A stretch of DNA of 64,000 nt from Accumulibacter sp031732795 (GCA_031732795.1 JAVMKC010000086.1:7160-71159), one strand, 5' to 3'. Counted from the first letter of the stretch, positions 9,126-16,946 are shown. Program-made: numbers and translations. Notes: generated from the sequence alone by a model not told the origin.

Positions 9126-10127
9126 TCATTTCCACGACCGGTAATAGGCACCCAGCGTATGTTGTTGCCCTTCCGACAGATGTTCCAGTTGCGCCATGGA
9201 TTCCGCGCGGACTTTGAAATGGTCGGTGTCGCGTTCAGCGGCATTGATCGCTTGCCGCCAGACCCGTGTAACCTGCTCGACATAGGCCGGGCTGCGCTGC
9301 CTTCCTTCGATCTTTACCGCTGAAATCCCCATTCTGAGCATTTCGGGAAGGAGTTCGATGGTATTGAGACTGGTCGGCTCTTCCAGGGCGTAGTAGGTTT
9401 CACCCGCCACGGCAAACCGGCCTTTGCAGAGGGTGGGATAGCCGGCCTTTTCGTCGCTCGAATATCTGTCCAGCAACACCTCGCCCAGCCTGGACTCCAA
9501 GCCTTTGGGAGTGGTCTGCCAACGAACGGATTTGGCTGGCGAGCAGACACCGGCAGTATTGGGTGATTCGCCCGTGGTGTAAGACGACAAGATGCAACGT
9601 CCTTCGACCATCACGCACAGACCGCCAAAACCAAAGAGTTCGATTTCCACGTCGGTATGGCGAACCAGATTCTCGACCTGTTCTATCGACAGCACGCGAG
9701 GCAGCACCGCGCGCTGGATCCCGAAGTGATCCCGATAGAAATTGATCGCCTCGTAGTTGGTGGCGGAACCTTGGACAGACAGGTGCAGCCGCAGGCCAGG
9801 GTGGGTTTCGCTGGCGTACTTGAACAACCCGATATCGGCCAGAATGATCGCGTCGACTCCCAGATCAGCCGCTTGATCGACGGACTGGGTCCATTCCGGC
9901 CAACGCACCCCTTGCGGAAAGGTATTCAGGGCGATCAGGATCTTCTTGCCGCGCTTGCGCACGTAATCGATGCCCGTTTTGAGCGTGTTGGCATCGAAGT
10001 TGAGCCCGGGAAATGCGCGTGCGTTGGTCGTATTCTTGAATCCCAGATAAACCCCATCAGCCCCGTTGTCTATCGCCGCCTTCAGGGAAGGAAGGCTGCC
10101 AGCCGGGCAAATCAATTCGATGGACAT
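9126..10127 (-). CDS. ubiU: O2-independent ubiquinone hydroxylase subunit UbiU (U32 family, Fe-S)
   Basis: Partner of UbiV in oxygen-independent ubiquinone hydroxylation. The 333 aa product opens with MSIELICPAGSLPSLKAAIDNGADGVYLGF, the family N-terminus. C171, C178, C195 and C234 are present, each offset by two from the four cluster cysteines of the E. coli protein. The start at 10127 fits family length; the frame is open upstream but that extension has no family-like sequence. First gene of the ubiUVT operon. Confidence 0.95.
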   Translation of the reverse strand: MSIELICPAGSLPSLKAAIDNGADGVYLGFKNTTNARAFPGLNFDANTLKTGIDYVRKRGKKILIALNTFPQGVRWPEWTQSVDQAADLGVDAIILADIGLFKYASETHPGLRLHLSVQGSATNYEAINFYRDHFGIQRAVLPRVLSIEQVENLVRHTDVEIELFGFGGLCVMVEGRCILSSYTTGESPNTAGVCSPAKSVRWQTTPKGLESRLGEVLLDRYSSDEKAGYPTLCKGRFAVAGETYYALEEPTSLNTIELLPEMLRMGISAVKIEGRQRSPAYVEQVTRVWRQAINAAERDTDHFKVRAESMAQLEHLSEGQQHTLGAYYRSWK

Positions 10128-10517
10128 GGCGTGCGGATCTCCGAGTGTCGGGAGGAAAGGGAGTGCCTGAGTCGCATGCTGGAAGTCGCAAGTTCTCTCT
10201 GCTGCCGATACATCGTAAATGGCGCCTCGGCTTTGATCGCTGAGCATGAGGTTCATGATCTGGCGACGGATGCTGGTATCGGCCAACCGATTCTACGGAC
10301 AAACAGTACTCGAGAGTTTGATCTAGGGAAGGTCCGGGCAAAGATCTGCACCGGTCCGCGCAGGCCGCCGGAGTGGCCCATGCGACTGAAGTCACCAATA
10401 CTCGAGATCAAAAGATGCCCAACGTCGAAGCAGAACAGAGTCAGGCGTCAATTAACCGCATAAAGCAAGTTGGTCTGTGCAAGCAAAGAGCCGATTGCTT
10501 ACTACGGTGCCTGCCAT
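10128..10517. other. Intergenic region upstream of ubiU, no gene seen
   Basis: These 390 bases separate the ubiU start from the end of the RES-domain gene and should hold the ubiU promoter. No convincing open frame is present on either strand. I looked for a full FNR/Dnr box (TTGAT-N4-ATCAA) and found only half sites, for example TTTGATCT at 10317 and AGATCAAA at 10405, which are inverted copies 80 bases apart. The nine-base word TACTCGAGA occurs twice, beside those half sites. Confidence 0.5.
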
Positions 10518-11240
10518 TCAGGAAACCAGAGCGGCAATCGACAGCCGCAGCCAACTGACGGTTGTCTGCTTCTCGACTTCCAACGAATCACCAGCCAACC
10601 GATAGGTCAGCTGACACAAAAGCCGCGGATTCGACAACACCGCCGGGTTGAAGACCGCGTAATTATCACCCGCACGACGACGCACCGATGAGACGATCAG
10701 TCCAGGGTGTCCCTCGTGGTGAATGCGTGCGCCGACTGCCTGGGTAAATGTGTAGTCGTTGCGGTGGAGCAGCGCGGGGTAATCGCCGATCGCCGGCCGC
10801 AAATCGAGCAACGCCGCGTCACAGTTCACCACATACACTTTTCGCTCGCCGATCACCGGCTCCCGATCGAAGCCGGCATCGCGAAGCAGCCCGTGATACC
10901 AGTGGTAAGCCGATTCATACACGGTCGTTTCGACCGACTCCGAGCCGTACCAGATTCCGAAGGAGCCGTCCGAAAAACGGCTCGCCTGCCAATTCCGGAA
11001 CGGCCACAGGATGGCGTTGAACCATGCCGCGTCCTCGAACGGCCGATCGATCGCCGGACGCGGCGAGCGGTAAGGCGGCGGTTTGACGTCGTCTTCGACC
11101 TGTTGCGCCAGCAGCCATTCGTCGGGGTTGTCAGTCAGGTCGTCGTACAGATCCTGCGATTCCCTGATCGAGACGATATTCCGAAAAACGTCCTGATGAA
11201 CATCGGCCAGAGCCAGGCTCGCGAACAAGGTCGGGGTCAT
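10518..11240 (-). CDS. RES-domain toxin of an RES/Xre toxin-antitoxin pair
   Basis: RES toxins of this family degrade or phosphorolyse cellular NAD+ and arrest growth. The 240 aa product has the RES core at about residues 85-215: RFSDGSFGIWYGSESVETTVYESAYHW supplies the conserved Arg and Glu, and NYAVFNPAVLS the conserved Ser. It is about 80 residues longer than minimal RES toxins because of an N-terminal extension, which is also seen in other members. The gene follows its antitoxin after 10 bases. Confidence 0.85.
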   Translation of the reverse strand: MTPTLFASLALADVHQDVFRNIVSIRESQDLYDDLTDNPDEWLLAQQVEDDVKPPPYRSPRPAIDRPFEDAAWFNAILWPFRNWQASRFSDGSFGIWYGSESVETTVYESAYHWYHGLLRDAGFDREPVIGERKVYVVNCDAALLDLRPAIGDYPALLHRNDYTFTQAVGARIHHEGHPGLIVSSVRRRAGDNYAVFNPAVLSNPRLLCQLTYRLAGDSLEVEKQTTVSWLRLSIAALVS

Positions 11241-11250
11241 CGAGCGGTGC

Positions 11251-11646
11251 CTATACGCCGCGCGCGCGGTCCAGATACGAGCGGACCATCAGCAAGCCGG
11301 CAAACCCCCACTCCCTGATCACGTCGACCGGCGTCAGATTGTCGAAGGCGCGGTTGCGGGTGCGCATCCAGCGATACGCGAGTTCCCGGTTTTGTGGAAA
11401 GAGCAGGCGCAGGTTTTTATGGATGCCGAGCAGATGGCCGACCCGCTCGTATTGGTCACGGCTGCTGCCGATCGGTTCGCCTCGACGATACCGTTGCAAC
11501 GCGGCCCGGTTGCCGGTGGCGATGCCGAGCAGAGTGACCTGTTCATCGGTGGTCAGTTGCCAATGATCGAACAGTGCCATGACCATCTTGGCCAGGGCGC
11601 CCCGATCTTCCGCCGCCGTTACCTGGTGTTCTTTCAACGCCGCCAT
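11251..11646 (-). CDS. Xre/MbcA/ParS-type antitoxin
   Basis: Antitoxin partner of the downstream RES gene. The 131 aa product has an N-terminal Xre-like helix-turn-helix part (LTTDEQVTLLGIATGNRAALQRYRRGE) and a C-terminal toxin-binding MbcA/ParS domain (ERVGHLLGIHKNLRLLFPQNRELAYRWMRTRNRAFDNLTPVDVIREWGFAGLLMVRSYLD), where the NLTP-type motif is typical. Antitoxin first, toxin second is the usual order and supports autorepression by the complex. Confidence 0.88.
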   Translation of the reverse strand: MAALKEHQVTAAEDRGALAKMVMALFDHWQLTTDEQVTLLGIATGNRAALQRYRRGEPIGSSRDQYERVGHLLGIHKNLRLLFPQNRELAYRWMRTRNRAFDNLTPVDVIREWGFAGLLMVRSYLDRARGV

Positions 11647-11680
11647 CGCCGGGAGCCTCGCAAACTCGTGATACCCGCTC

Positions 11681-11709
11681 AGTATAACCAGGTGTTACCA
11701 TAAAAACAA
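11681..11709 (-). promoter_or_regulatory. Candidate sigma-70 promoter and operator of the toxin-antitoxin pair
   Basis: Read on the minus strand there is TTGTTT (11704-11709), a 17-base spacer and TATACT (11681-11686), 35 bases before the antitoxin start. An imperfect dyad TAAC-N5-GTTA (11685-11697) covers the -10/spacer junction. A second dyad, TACCAT/ATGGTA (11696-11701 and 11721-11726), straddles the -35. This layout fits autorepression by the Xre antitoxin; the sites are read from sequence and the function is inferred. Confidence 0.55.
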
Positions 11710-11801
11710 AATTAGTTTCCATGGTACAAAAAGACGGCTTGAGCTGAACGTTGGCGATTACAGACACAACAAACGTCGACTGGGCGGATTACATGCCTTG
11801 G

Positions 11802-11825
11802 CCCGCATGATCATCGGGATTTTTT
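11802..11825 (+). terminator. Terminator-like hairpin, plus strand
   Basis: CCCG and CGGG arms enclose a self-complementary ATGATCAT core with one bulged C, followed by ATTTTTT. This resembles a weak intrinsic terminator reading rightward, but no rightward gene ends here, since the neighbours are both leftward. It may be a relic or may limit antisense transcription into wecB. Confidence 0.25.
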
Positions 11826-11886
11826 GAAGACCGGCCGCTGGATTTATCGTCACTGTATTCCGAAGATCATGGTCACGATGTGGTGA

Positions 11887-13005
11887 TCAGGCGTTCGGCA
11901 ACGGTTCGGCCAATAGTCGTTCGAGGGCGACGACGATGCGTCCACCGGTCTGCCCATCCCATTTTTCCGGAATCGAGCCTTTCTTCCATTGGCCGGCGAA
12001 CAGCCGGTCCAGCGCTGGCTTGAGTTTGCTGGGATCGGTACCGATCAGTTCATTGGTGCCTTCGGTGACCGTTTCCGGACGTTCGGTCGAATTGCGCAGC
12101 GTCAGGCAGGGCACTCCCATCACTGTCGTTTCCTCGGTAACCCCGCCGGAATCGGTGATCACTGCTTTGGCGTGTTTGACCAGATAGTTGAATTCCAGAT
12201 AAGGCTGTGGGTCGACCAGACGGATATTCGCTGGCAACTCGGCGATTGCGCGCAAGGTCTTGGCGGTACGCGGATGGACCGGAAAAACCACCGGCAGGCC
12301 GCGGCTGCCTTCGGCGACCGCGGTCAATAAGCGGGCGAAATCACCGCTGGCGTCGACGTTCGCCGGACGGTGCAAGGTCAAGACGAAGTACTCACCGGCA
12401 ACCAGGGCCAGGTCGTTCCAGAACGGTGGTGGCAGCAAACGATCGATGTTGGCCAGCAGGGTGTCGATCATCGTATTGCCCACAAAAAAGATTCGCTCAT
12501 CGCCGACGCCCGCATGACGAAGATTTTGGTTGGCCACTGCGCTGGTCGTGAAAAACCAGTTGGTGATCGAATCCGTGACCATGCGGTTGATTTCCTCGGG
12601 CATGCTCCAGTCACCGGAGCGGATGCCGGCCTCGACATGCGCTACCGGAATACACAGCTTTTGCGCGGTGATGGCGCAAGCCATCGTCGAGGTGACGTCT
12701 CCGACCACCAGACACAGGGCACTGGCCGAGTCGAGCAGCAGTTTTTCGTAGCGGGTCATGATCGTCGCCGTCTGCTCGGCCTGCGTGCCGGAACCGACTT
12801 CGAGATTGACGTCCGGTGCCGGAATGCCCAATTGGGTGAAAAAATCGCCGGACATGCGTGGATCGTAATGCTGACCGGTATGGATCAAACGGTAGCGGAG
12901 CGACCCGCCGCGCGCTTGCGCCTCCTTGAGTGCCCGGATGATCGGGGCAATTTTCATGAAATTTGGGCGAGCACCGGCGATGATGTCGATCAGAGGGGTA
13001 TTCAT
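11887..13005 (-). CDS. wecB: UDP-N-acetylglucosamine 2-epimerase (non-hydrolysing)
   Basis: Interconverts UDP-GlcNAc and UDP-ManNAc in the cytoplasm for surface polysaccharide synthesis. The 372 aa product is full length with the family landmarks IIAGARPNFMKIAPIIRAL at the N-terminus, VVGDVTSTMACAITAQKL, HVEAGIRSGDWSMPEEINRMVTDSI and ITDSGGVTEETTVMGVPCLTLRNSTERPETV. It stands alone here, unlinked to other polysaccharide genes; the capsule locus is 48 kb away. Confidence 0.95.
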   Translation of the reverse strand: MNTPLIDIIAGARPNFMKIAPIIRALKEAQARGGSLRYRLIHTGQHYDPRMSGDFFTQLGIPAPDVNLEVGSGTQAEQTATIMTRYEKLLLDSASALCLVVGDVTSTMACAITAQKLCIPVAHVEAGIRSGDWSMPEEINRMVTDSITNWFFTTSAVANQNLRHAGVGDERIFFVGNTMIDTLLANIDRLLPPPFWNDLALVAGEYFVLTLHRPANVDASGDFARLLTAVAEGSRGLPVVFPVHPRTAKTLRAIAELPANIRLVDPQPYLEFNYLVKHAKAVITDSGGVTEETTVMGVPCLTLRNSTERPETVTEGTNELIGTDPSKLKPALDRLFAGQWKKGSIPEKWDGQTGGRIVVALERLLAEPLPNA

Positions 13006-13315
13006 TTCGCTTCGATTTTCCAGAGTGAGGGTGGTAGCGAGGAGCTCGCCGATTGAACGAGCTTTTCCCTATTTTAGAAAGTTGCCAGGCAATTAGGAAA
13101 GCGCTGAATCAGCGCTGAATCATTCGCGGGCCTTCATGGGTTGTTTTCGTGATTTCGATGAAGCTGCGCTCGTGCAGTGATTTGAAGGAAGATCAACGCC
13201 GACGAGATTTTCGAACCGGCGTATCCATGAGTATTGGCGGCGAATCGGGTAAGCAGCCTTTCTGAGCCAGAACAATAAGCAACGATTTGAAAATTAATTG
13301 ATTTCATGAAAATCT
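13006..13315. other. Intergenic region between wecB and the DUF4166 gene
   Basis: About 310 bases with lower GC than the surrounding genes and no supported gene. It contains an 11-base tandem duplication GCGCTGAATCA at 13101-13111 and 13112-13122, and AT-rich stretches near 13290. The wecB promoter should lie in this region. The open frames present lack any codon pattern or similarity I recognise. Confidence 0.45.
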
Positions 13316-13948
13316 TCACCGGCGCGGTTGCTGGCACGATGGGTTCGCCATCATGCTGGCGGGGTCCTGCGCTTGGCGACTTTCCGTGGCGAAGGTGCCG
13401 GCATATCGAAAGACCTGCCCGAAAAACGGGTGCGTCAGCCGGAAATCCATGGCAAAGGTGTTTTCTGACAGTCCGTGTTCAACGATGGTCGTATGACCGA
13501 GAATCAGCCATTCCGGGAGCCCCACGACCAGACGACCCCATTTCAATACAAAGCGTACGCCTTCATAGCGCAGCTGATTTCCCTCCACCCGAACAGTCAT
13601 TTCCAGGCCCATCATCGGATTGACGAACTCGATCAGGTGATTCTTATCTCCCGGAACCCAGACGCTGTTGAAAGTGACCAGCCTGCCGTCCGGGAAGTGC
13701 ATCGTCCGGCGCCAGAACTGGCGTTCTCCCACGACATTCTTCTCGACTCGCGTCGGGATGTGTTTTCCGGAACGAGGCAGGAGCGCACCAAAGCGATGCA
13801 ATAGCCAGAGATACGGTTTCATCCACATGGGGAATTCGATATCCATACACCCGATATCGACATTGGGGCCGACCTGATAATGCGCTTGCAGAGCAGCGGG
13901 CAGCCGTTGCCAGTCGTCGCCCAGTGCGCGTTGCATGAGATTTTTCAT
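13316..13948 (-). CDS. DUF4166 domain protein
   Basis: A 210 aa protein matching the DUF4166 family, whose function is unknown and which is often found beside or fused to saccharopine-dehydrogenase-like or epimerase proteins. Visible family-like segments are YQVGPNVDIGCMDIEFPMW, ERQFWRRTMHFPDGR, MGLEMTVRVEGNQLRYEGVRF and WLILGHTTIVEHGLSENTFAMDFRLTHPFFGQVFRYAGTF. It is the last gene of a leftward four-gene set. Its start lies only a few bases from repeat copy A and has no evident Shine-Dalgarno sequence, so its translation may depend on the repeat or on an internal ATG. Confidence 0.8.
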   Translation of the reverse strand: MKNLMQRALGDDWQRLPAALQAHYQVGPNVDIGCMDIEFPMWMKPYLWLLHRFGALLPRSGKHIPTRVEKNVVGERQFWRRTMHFPDGRLVTFNSVWVPGDKNHLIEFVNPMMGLEMTVRVEGNQLRYEGVRFVLKWGRLVVGLPEWLILGHTTIVEHGLSENTFAMDFRLTHPFFGQVFRYAGTFATESRQAQDPASMMANPSCQQPRR

Positions 13949-13950
13949 GA

Positions 13951-14091
13951 GCTGAGAGGTGTGAAGAAATTGTGACGAGCCCCAAGAGGCGAGGCGCGAA
14001 CGAGCGAACGAGTGAACGACGAGACCTGTCCAGTGGATAAGCGAGGAGTGAGCCAGATGGGTCGCGCGGTAGATTTATTCACAACCGCTGA
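13951..14091. repeat. Interspersed terminal-inverted-repeat element, copy A
   Basis: About 140 bp, clearly homologous in sequence order to the element at 62564-62715 (in the opposite orientation). Both ends carry imperfect inverted repeats related to GAGGTTGTGAATAAATC. The interior holds octamer tandems CGAACGAG, CGAACGAG, TGAACGAC and the shared words GACGAGACCT, GTGGATA, CGAGGAGTGAGC and CAGATGGG. One end supplies the last codons and the TAA stop of the DUF2269 gene. It is too small to encode a transposase, so it looks like a MITE or an ERIC-type intergenic repeat. Confidence 0.8.
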
Positions 14092-14560
14092 CACCAGGAA
14101 CGTGTTTGAACACCATCAGCGCGACCACCATCATCATCGCCGTGAATGCGGGTACGCCGAGCCAGAACCACCAGCGTGCCATTCGCCAATAGCTTTCGGG
14201 CAGCGGACTTTTCGATGCCAGAGCCGCTTCAGCGAGGTCTCGCATGCGTATCTGCAGCCACACCACGGGTAACCAGCAAATGCCCGCCAGACCATAGAGC
14301 CCGAGGCTGACGGCGATCCAGGGCGTCGACAAGGGAACATCCGCCAAGTAAGCCATGGTCACGCCGCTGAGCGGCTGGAAGATCACGGTCGGCGTGGTGA
14401 AGCACCAGTCTGCCCGCACCACATGACTGTTGGTCAGCGCCATGGCTGCCAGTTTCCGGCTACGGTCGGTCATCCATTTGTAATAGGCACTACCCAGGCC
14501 GGTACCGAACAGCAACACCATGCTGAGAATGTGCAAGGTTTTGAGTGTCAGGTAGCTCAT
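14075..14560 (-). CDS. DUF2269 family integral membrane protein
   Basis: A 161 aa inner-membrane protein with four predicted helices and the DUF2269 N-terminus MSYLTLKTLHILSMVLLFGTGLGSAYYKWMTDR. Function unknown. It starts by an ATGA overlap with the epimerase gene, so the two are almost certainly co-translated. Its last four codons (Ser-Gly-Cys-Glu) and stop lie inside repeat copy A, so the original C-terminus may have been changed by insertion. Confidence 0.82.
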   Translation of the reverse strand: MSYLTLKTLHILSMVLLFGTGLGSAYYKWMTDRSRKLAAMALTNSHVVRADWCFTTPTVIFQPLSGVTMAYLADVPLSTPWIAVSLGLYGLAGICWLPVVWLQIRMRDLAEAALASKSPLPESYWRMARWWFWLGVPAFTAMMMVVALMVFKHVPGVSGCE

Positions 14561-15435
14561 GCTTTTCCTCCAGGCAGTGCCAGAATCTGCTGAGCGTCAG
14601 CCGCCAACAGTGCGGGAGAAAAATCCATGGCGGGCCGGCCGATAAACTCGCGCCATGGCCTGCCGTCGCCGTGATATCCCTGGAGCAGCATCCGGATGTT
14701 TTCCGGGCGCAGCATCTGGGTCAACGGCCCGCCCAGCCAGACCGCAAGCATCGCCAGCCAAACCGGGATGCGAAGAACTCCGGCTGGCTTCCGCCCCTGC
14801 GCCAGTCGCAGGCGTTGCAGCCATTCCAGGTATCCGACCGTCTGGTTGCCGACGATGTCCAGCGTTCGCCGGGTATCGCGGGCGGTCAGGCAGGTCATCA
14901 CCGTGGCGACCACGTCGGCGATATGCACCGGTTGGAGCATCTGGCGGCCGTCGCCGATCACGGGCAGCACCGGAAATCGAGCCAGCCGCATGAACATCTC
15001 GGCGCTGGTGCCGCCCCGACCGTAGATCAACGACGGTCGAAGAACGAACCAGTCGAGAGCGAGCTTTCGCAAGTGATCATCCGCCGCCTTCTTGGTCAGA
15101 TGATAGGTCGAGAAGGCCGAGTCGTCGGCGCCCAGCGCCGAAATCTGGATCACTCGCGATACGCCCGTTTCGCGGCAGGCGTCAAACAGAGCCATCGGTA
15201 CGGCCGCGTGCAGCACATCGAAACGTTGGGTAGCGGTTTCACCGATGATGCCGACTGCGTTGATCACGGCATCGATCTCCCGCAGCCAGGGCCGCCAGTG
15301 GTCGGCCGTTCGCCGCATCGCGAAATCGACCCCGTTGCGGCGGGAAACCGGCACGACGCGATGTCCTGCGGCAGTCAATACTTGATCGAGATTCCGGCCG
15401 ATGAATCCGCTGGCACCGGTGAGCAGAATGTTCAT
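14557..15435 (-). CDS. NAD(P)-dependent epimerase/dehydratase-like SDR protein
   Basis: Extended short-chain dehydrogenase fold, 292 aa from the ATG at 15435. The N-terminal Rossmann motif is TGASGFIGRNLDQVL; the active-site region has SALGADDSAFSTYHLTKKAADDHLRK, with YHLTK giving the YxxxK pair, and LRPSLIYGRGGTSAEMFMRLA follows. It resembles atypical SDRs of the NDUFA9/YbjT kind rather than a defined sugar epimerase, so the substrate is unknown. Both ends overlap neighbours by four bases. Confidence 0.8.
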   Translation of the reverse strand: MNILLTGASGFIGRNLDQVLTAAGHRVVPVSRRNGVDFAMRRTADHWRPWLREIDAVINAVGIIGETATQRFDVLHAAVPMALFDACRETGVSRVIQISALGADDSAFSTYHLTKKAADDHLRKLALDWFVLRPSLIYGRGGTSAEMFMRLARFPVLPVIGDGRQMLQPVHIADVVATVMTCLTARDTRRTLDIVGNQTVGYLEWLQRLRLAQGRKPAGVLRIPVWLAMLAVWLGGPLTQMLRPENIRMLLQGYHGDGRPWREFIGRPAMDFSPALLAADAQQILALPGGKA

Positions 15436-15776
15436 TGTCCGACGCCCGGGCGATCGGGAACGGCAATGAACCGCCCGAGACGGGAACCGACCAGGGACAG
15501 GCCGGCCAGCAGTCCACCCAGCGTGGCCAGCAAAGCCATGCGCAAGCTGTCTTGCGGTGTGCTGTAGCGGGAAAAGAGATCGATCAGCAGGACCAGCATC
15601 AGTGGGGCGATCACCAGCATCACCTGGGTGTAGCTGAGCCAGAATCCGGCAGATTCCTCGTCCGGGCAGATTCGCCCCAGGGTCTTGATCAAGGGATGAG
15701 CCAGAATACGCAGGACCAGCAGGCTGGCCCCGATGCTGATCAGCAACTCCAACAGCAACAACAGATAGGGGTTCAT
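15432..15776 (-). CDS. Small three-helix membrane protein, function unknown
   Basis: A 114 aa protein with three hydrophobic segments: LLLLLELLISIGASLLVLRIL, TQVMLVIAPLMLVLLIDLF and LLATLGGLLAGLSLVGSRL. It is the first gene of the leftward operon with the SDR protein, DUF2269 and DUF4166 genes, and overlaps the SDR gene by ATGA. No family recognised; a role at the inner membrane is inferred from topology and partners. Confidence 0.7.
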   Translation of the reverse strand: MNPYLLLLLELLISIGASLLVLRILAHPLIKTLGRICPDEESAGFWLSYTQVMLVIAPLMLVLLIDLFSRYSTPQDSLRMALLATLGGLLAGLSLVGSRLGRFIAVPDRPGVGQ

Positions 15777-15833
15777 TTCGGACTCCTTGTCGACGAATGG
15801 AGCCCGCAGTGTCGGTGTTTGCCGTGAGGAGTT

Positions 15834-15888
15834 CCTCCGGAATGCTCAAACCGGAGGGCTTGTCTGTTCCAGAATGATCGTTCCGGAA
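15834..15888. promoter_or_regulatory. Candidate operator cluster between the AraC-type gene and the membrane operon
   Basis: Two direct copies of GTTCC(A/G)GAA at 15866-15874 and 15880-15888 have a 14-base period. A perfect 7-base inverted repeat, CCTCCGG/CCGGAGG, lies at 15834-15840 and 15851-15857. Both sit just upstream of the small-membrane-protein operon and just downstream of the AraC-type regulator. Direct repeats are the usual form of AraC-family sites. Binding is inferred only. Confidence 0.4.
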
Positions 15889-15911
15889 CCAAGGGCAGCG
15901 ATGAGCAGCCT

Positions 15912-16946
15912 CTACGAGCGGATTTCGTCCTTGAGCCGGAGCTTCCGATACTGTCCCGGAGGCATGCCTTCGATTTCCCGGAAGGCCTCGTAGAAGTTGG
16001 ACTGGGCGCTGAAACCGACACTCAAACCAACCGAAAGCACCGATGCCGAGGGTTCGGCGCACAGCATCCTGCCGGCAGCGGCCACCCGAATCTCCCTCAG
16101 GTAACGCGAGAAGCTCTTGCCGAGATGGACATTGATCAGTTCGGACAATTGATGACCGCTGAGTCCGAGACGTTCGGCGAGCCGGGGCAGGCTGAGTTCA
16201 GGATCCGCGTAGAGCCGTTCGTTCGTCATCAAGGCATCCAACCGGCGGAGCATGGCCGGGCAGTCGATGCGCGTGAGTGTCGAGTTTTCATACGCCGCCT
16301 TGGCCGTTTCGCTGACCTCGAGCGATAGTTGCGGCCTCAAGCCGAGGGTAATCTGCACCAGCAGGAAAGCTAGTCCGATGGCGATGGCATAGAGGATGAA
16401 AAACAGTTTGCCTGGCAACTGCGTTTGCAGAATCCCGAGAATCGCCACCCCGACAGCGATGGCGAAGACGATGCCCAGCAGGGCGATTTCCTTCGCGTAT
16501 GCATCCCGCTGCGTGCGCAGATGGTGAATATCCCACGCCAGAGCGGTCAGATAGCCGGCTCCGACCGCAAAGGCCAGCGGCAGGGCGATGTTTCCCGCGA
16601 GCCATGGCGCAACGGCAACCGGCAGCGCGTGGATCAGGTGGCGTGGGGCAAAGCCGACGAAGCCCCGTCCTTTGAGCAGCGGTTGGCTGTAGGCCCAGAA
16701 CGCGGGGGCGACCGCGAAAAGCAGCATCCGGTACAGGGGAGTATCGATCCAGGGACGATCAAGATACAGCCAACCCCAATGCGCAATCTGCAAGCCGGCC
16801 AACGCGGTGACCAGCAACAGCCCCATGCGCCGCGCAATGGCCTGCTCGCTGTAATTGGCGACTCGGAAATGAGTGATGATCAGCAGCCAGGCGCTGACAA
16901 TCGAAAAACCGGTGAATAGCAGAGCCAGCGAAATCATCGCCGTCAT
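15912..16946 (-). CDS. Membrane-anchored AraC-family transcriptional regulator
   Basis: A 344 aa protein in two parts. Residues ~1-215 hold about seven hydrophobic segments (for example MISLALLFTGFSIVSAWLLIIT, IALLGIVFAIAVGVAILGIL, LFFILYAIAIGLAFLLVQITLG). Residues ~235-340 form an AraC helix-turn-helix domain (LSLPRLAERLGLSGHQLSELINVHLGKSFSRYLREIRV, then VGLSVGFSAQSNFYEAFREIEGMPPGQYRK). The layout implies a sensor in the membrane that acts on DNA close to it. Its likely target is the adjacent leftward operon. Confidence 0.88.
   Translation of the reverse strand: MTAMISLALLFTGFSIVSAWLLIITHFRVANYSEQAIARRMGLLLVTALAGLQIAHWGWLYLDRPWIDTPLYRMLLFAVAPAFWAYSQPLLKGRGFVGFAPRHLIHALPVAVAPWLAGNIALPLAFAVGAGYLTALAWDIHHLRTQRDAYAKEIALLGIVFAIAVGVAILGILQTQLPGKLFFILYAIAIGLAFLLVQITLGLRPQLSLEVSETAKAAYENSTLTRIDCPAMLRRLDALMTNERLYADPELSLPRLAERLGLSGHQLSELINVHLGKSFSRYLREIRVAAAGRMLCAEPSASVLSVGLSVGFSAQSNFYEAFREIEGMPPGQYRKLRLKDEIRS

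Noticed and set aside
10128..10517. FNR/Dnr box upstream of ubiU
   Set aside because: Only TTGAT or ATCAA half sites were found, never with the N4 spacing of a full box.
13134..13337. A 67-codon leftward frame between wecB and the DUF4166 gene
   Set aside because: No similarity recognised, its start lies inside the end of the DUF4166 gene in another frame, and the region looks non-coding.
13990..14030. CGAACGAG tandem units as a CRISPR array
   Set aside because: Units are eight bases, contiguous and few, with no spacers; they are the interior of the TIR element.
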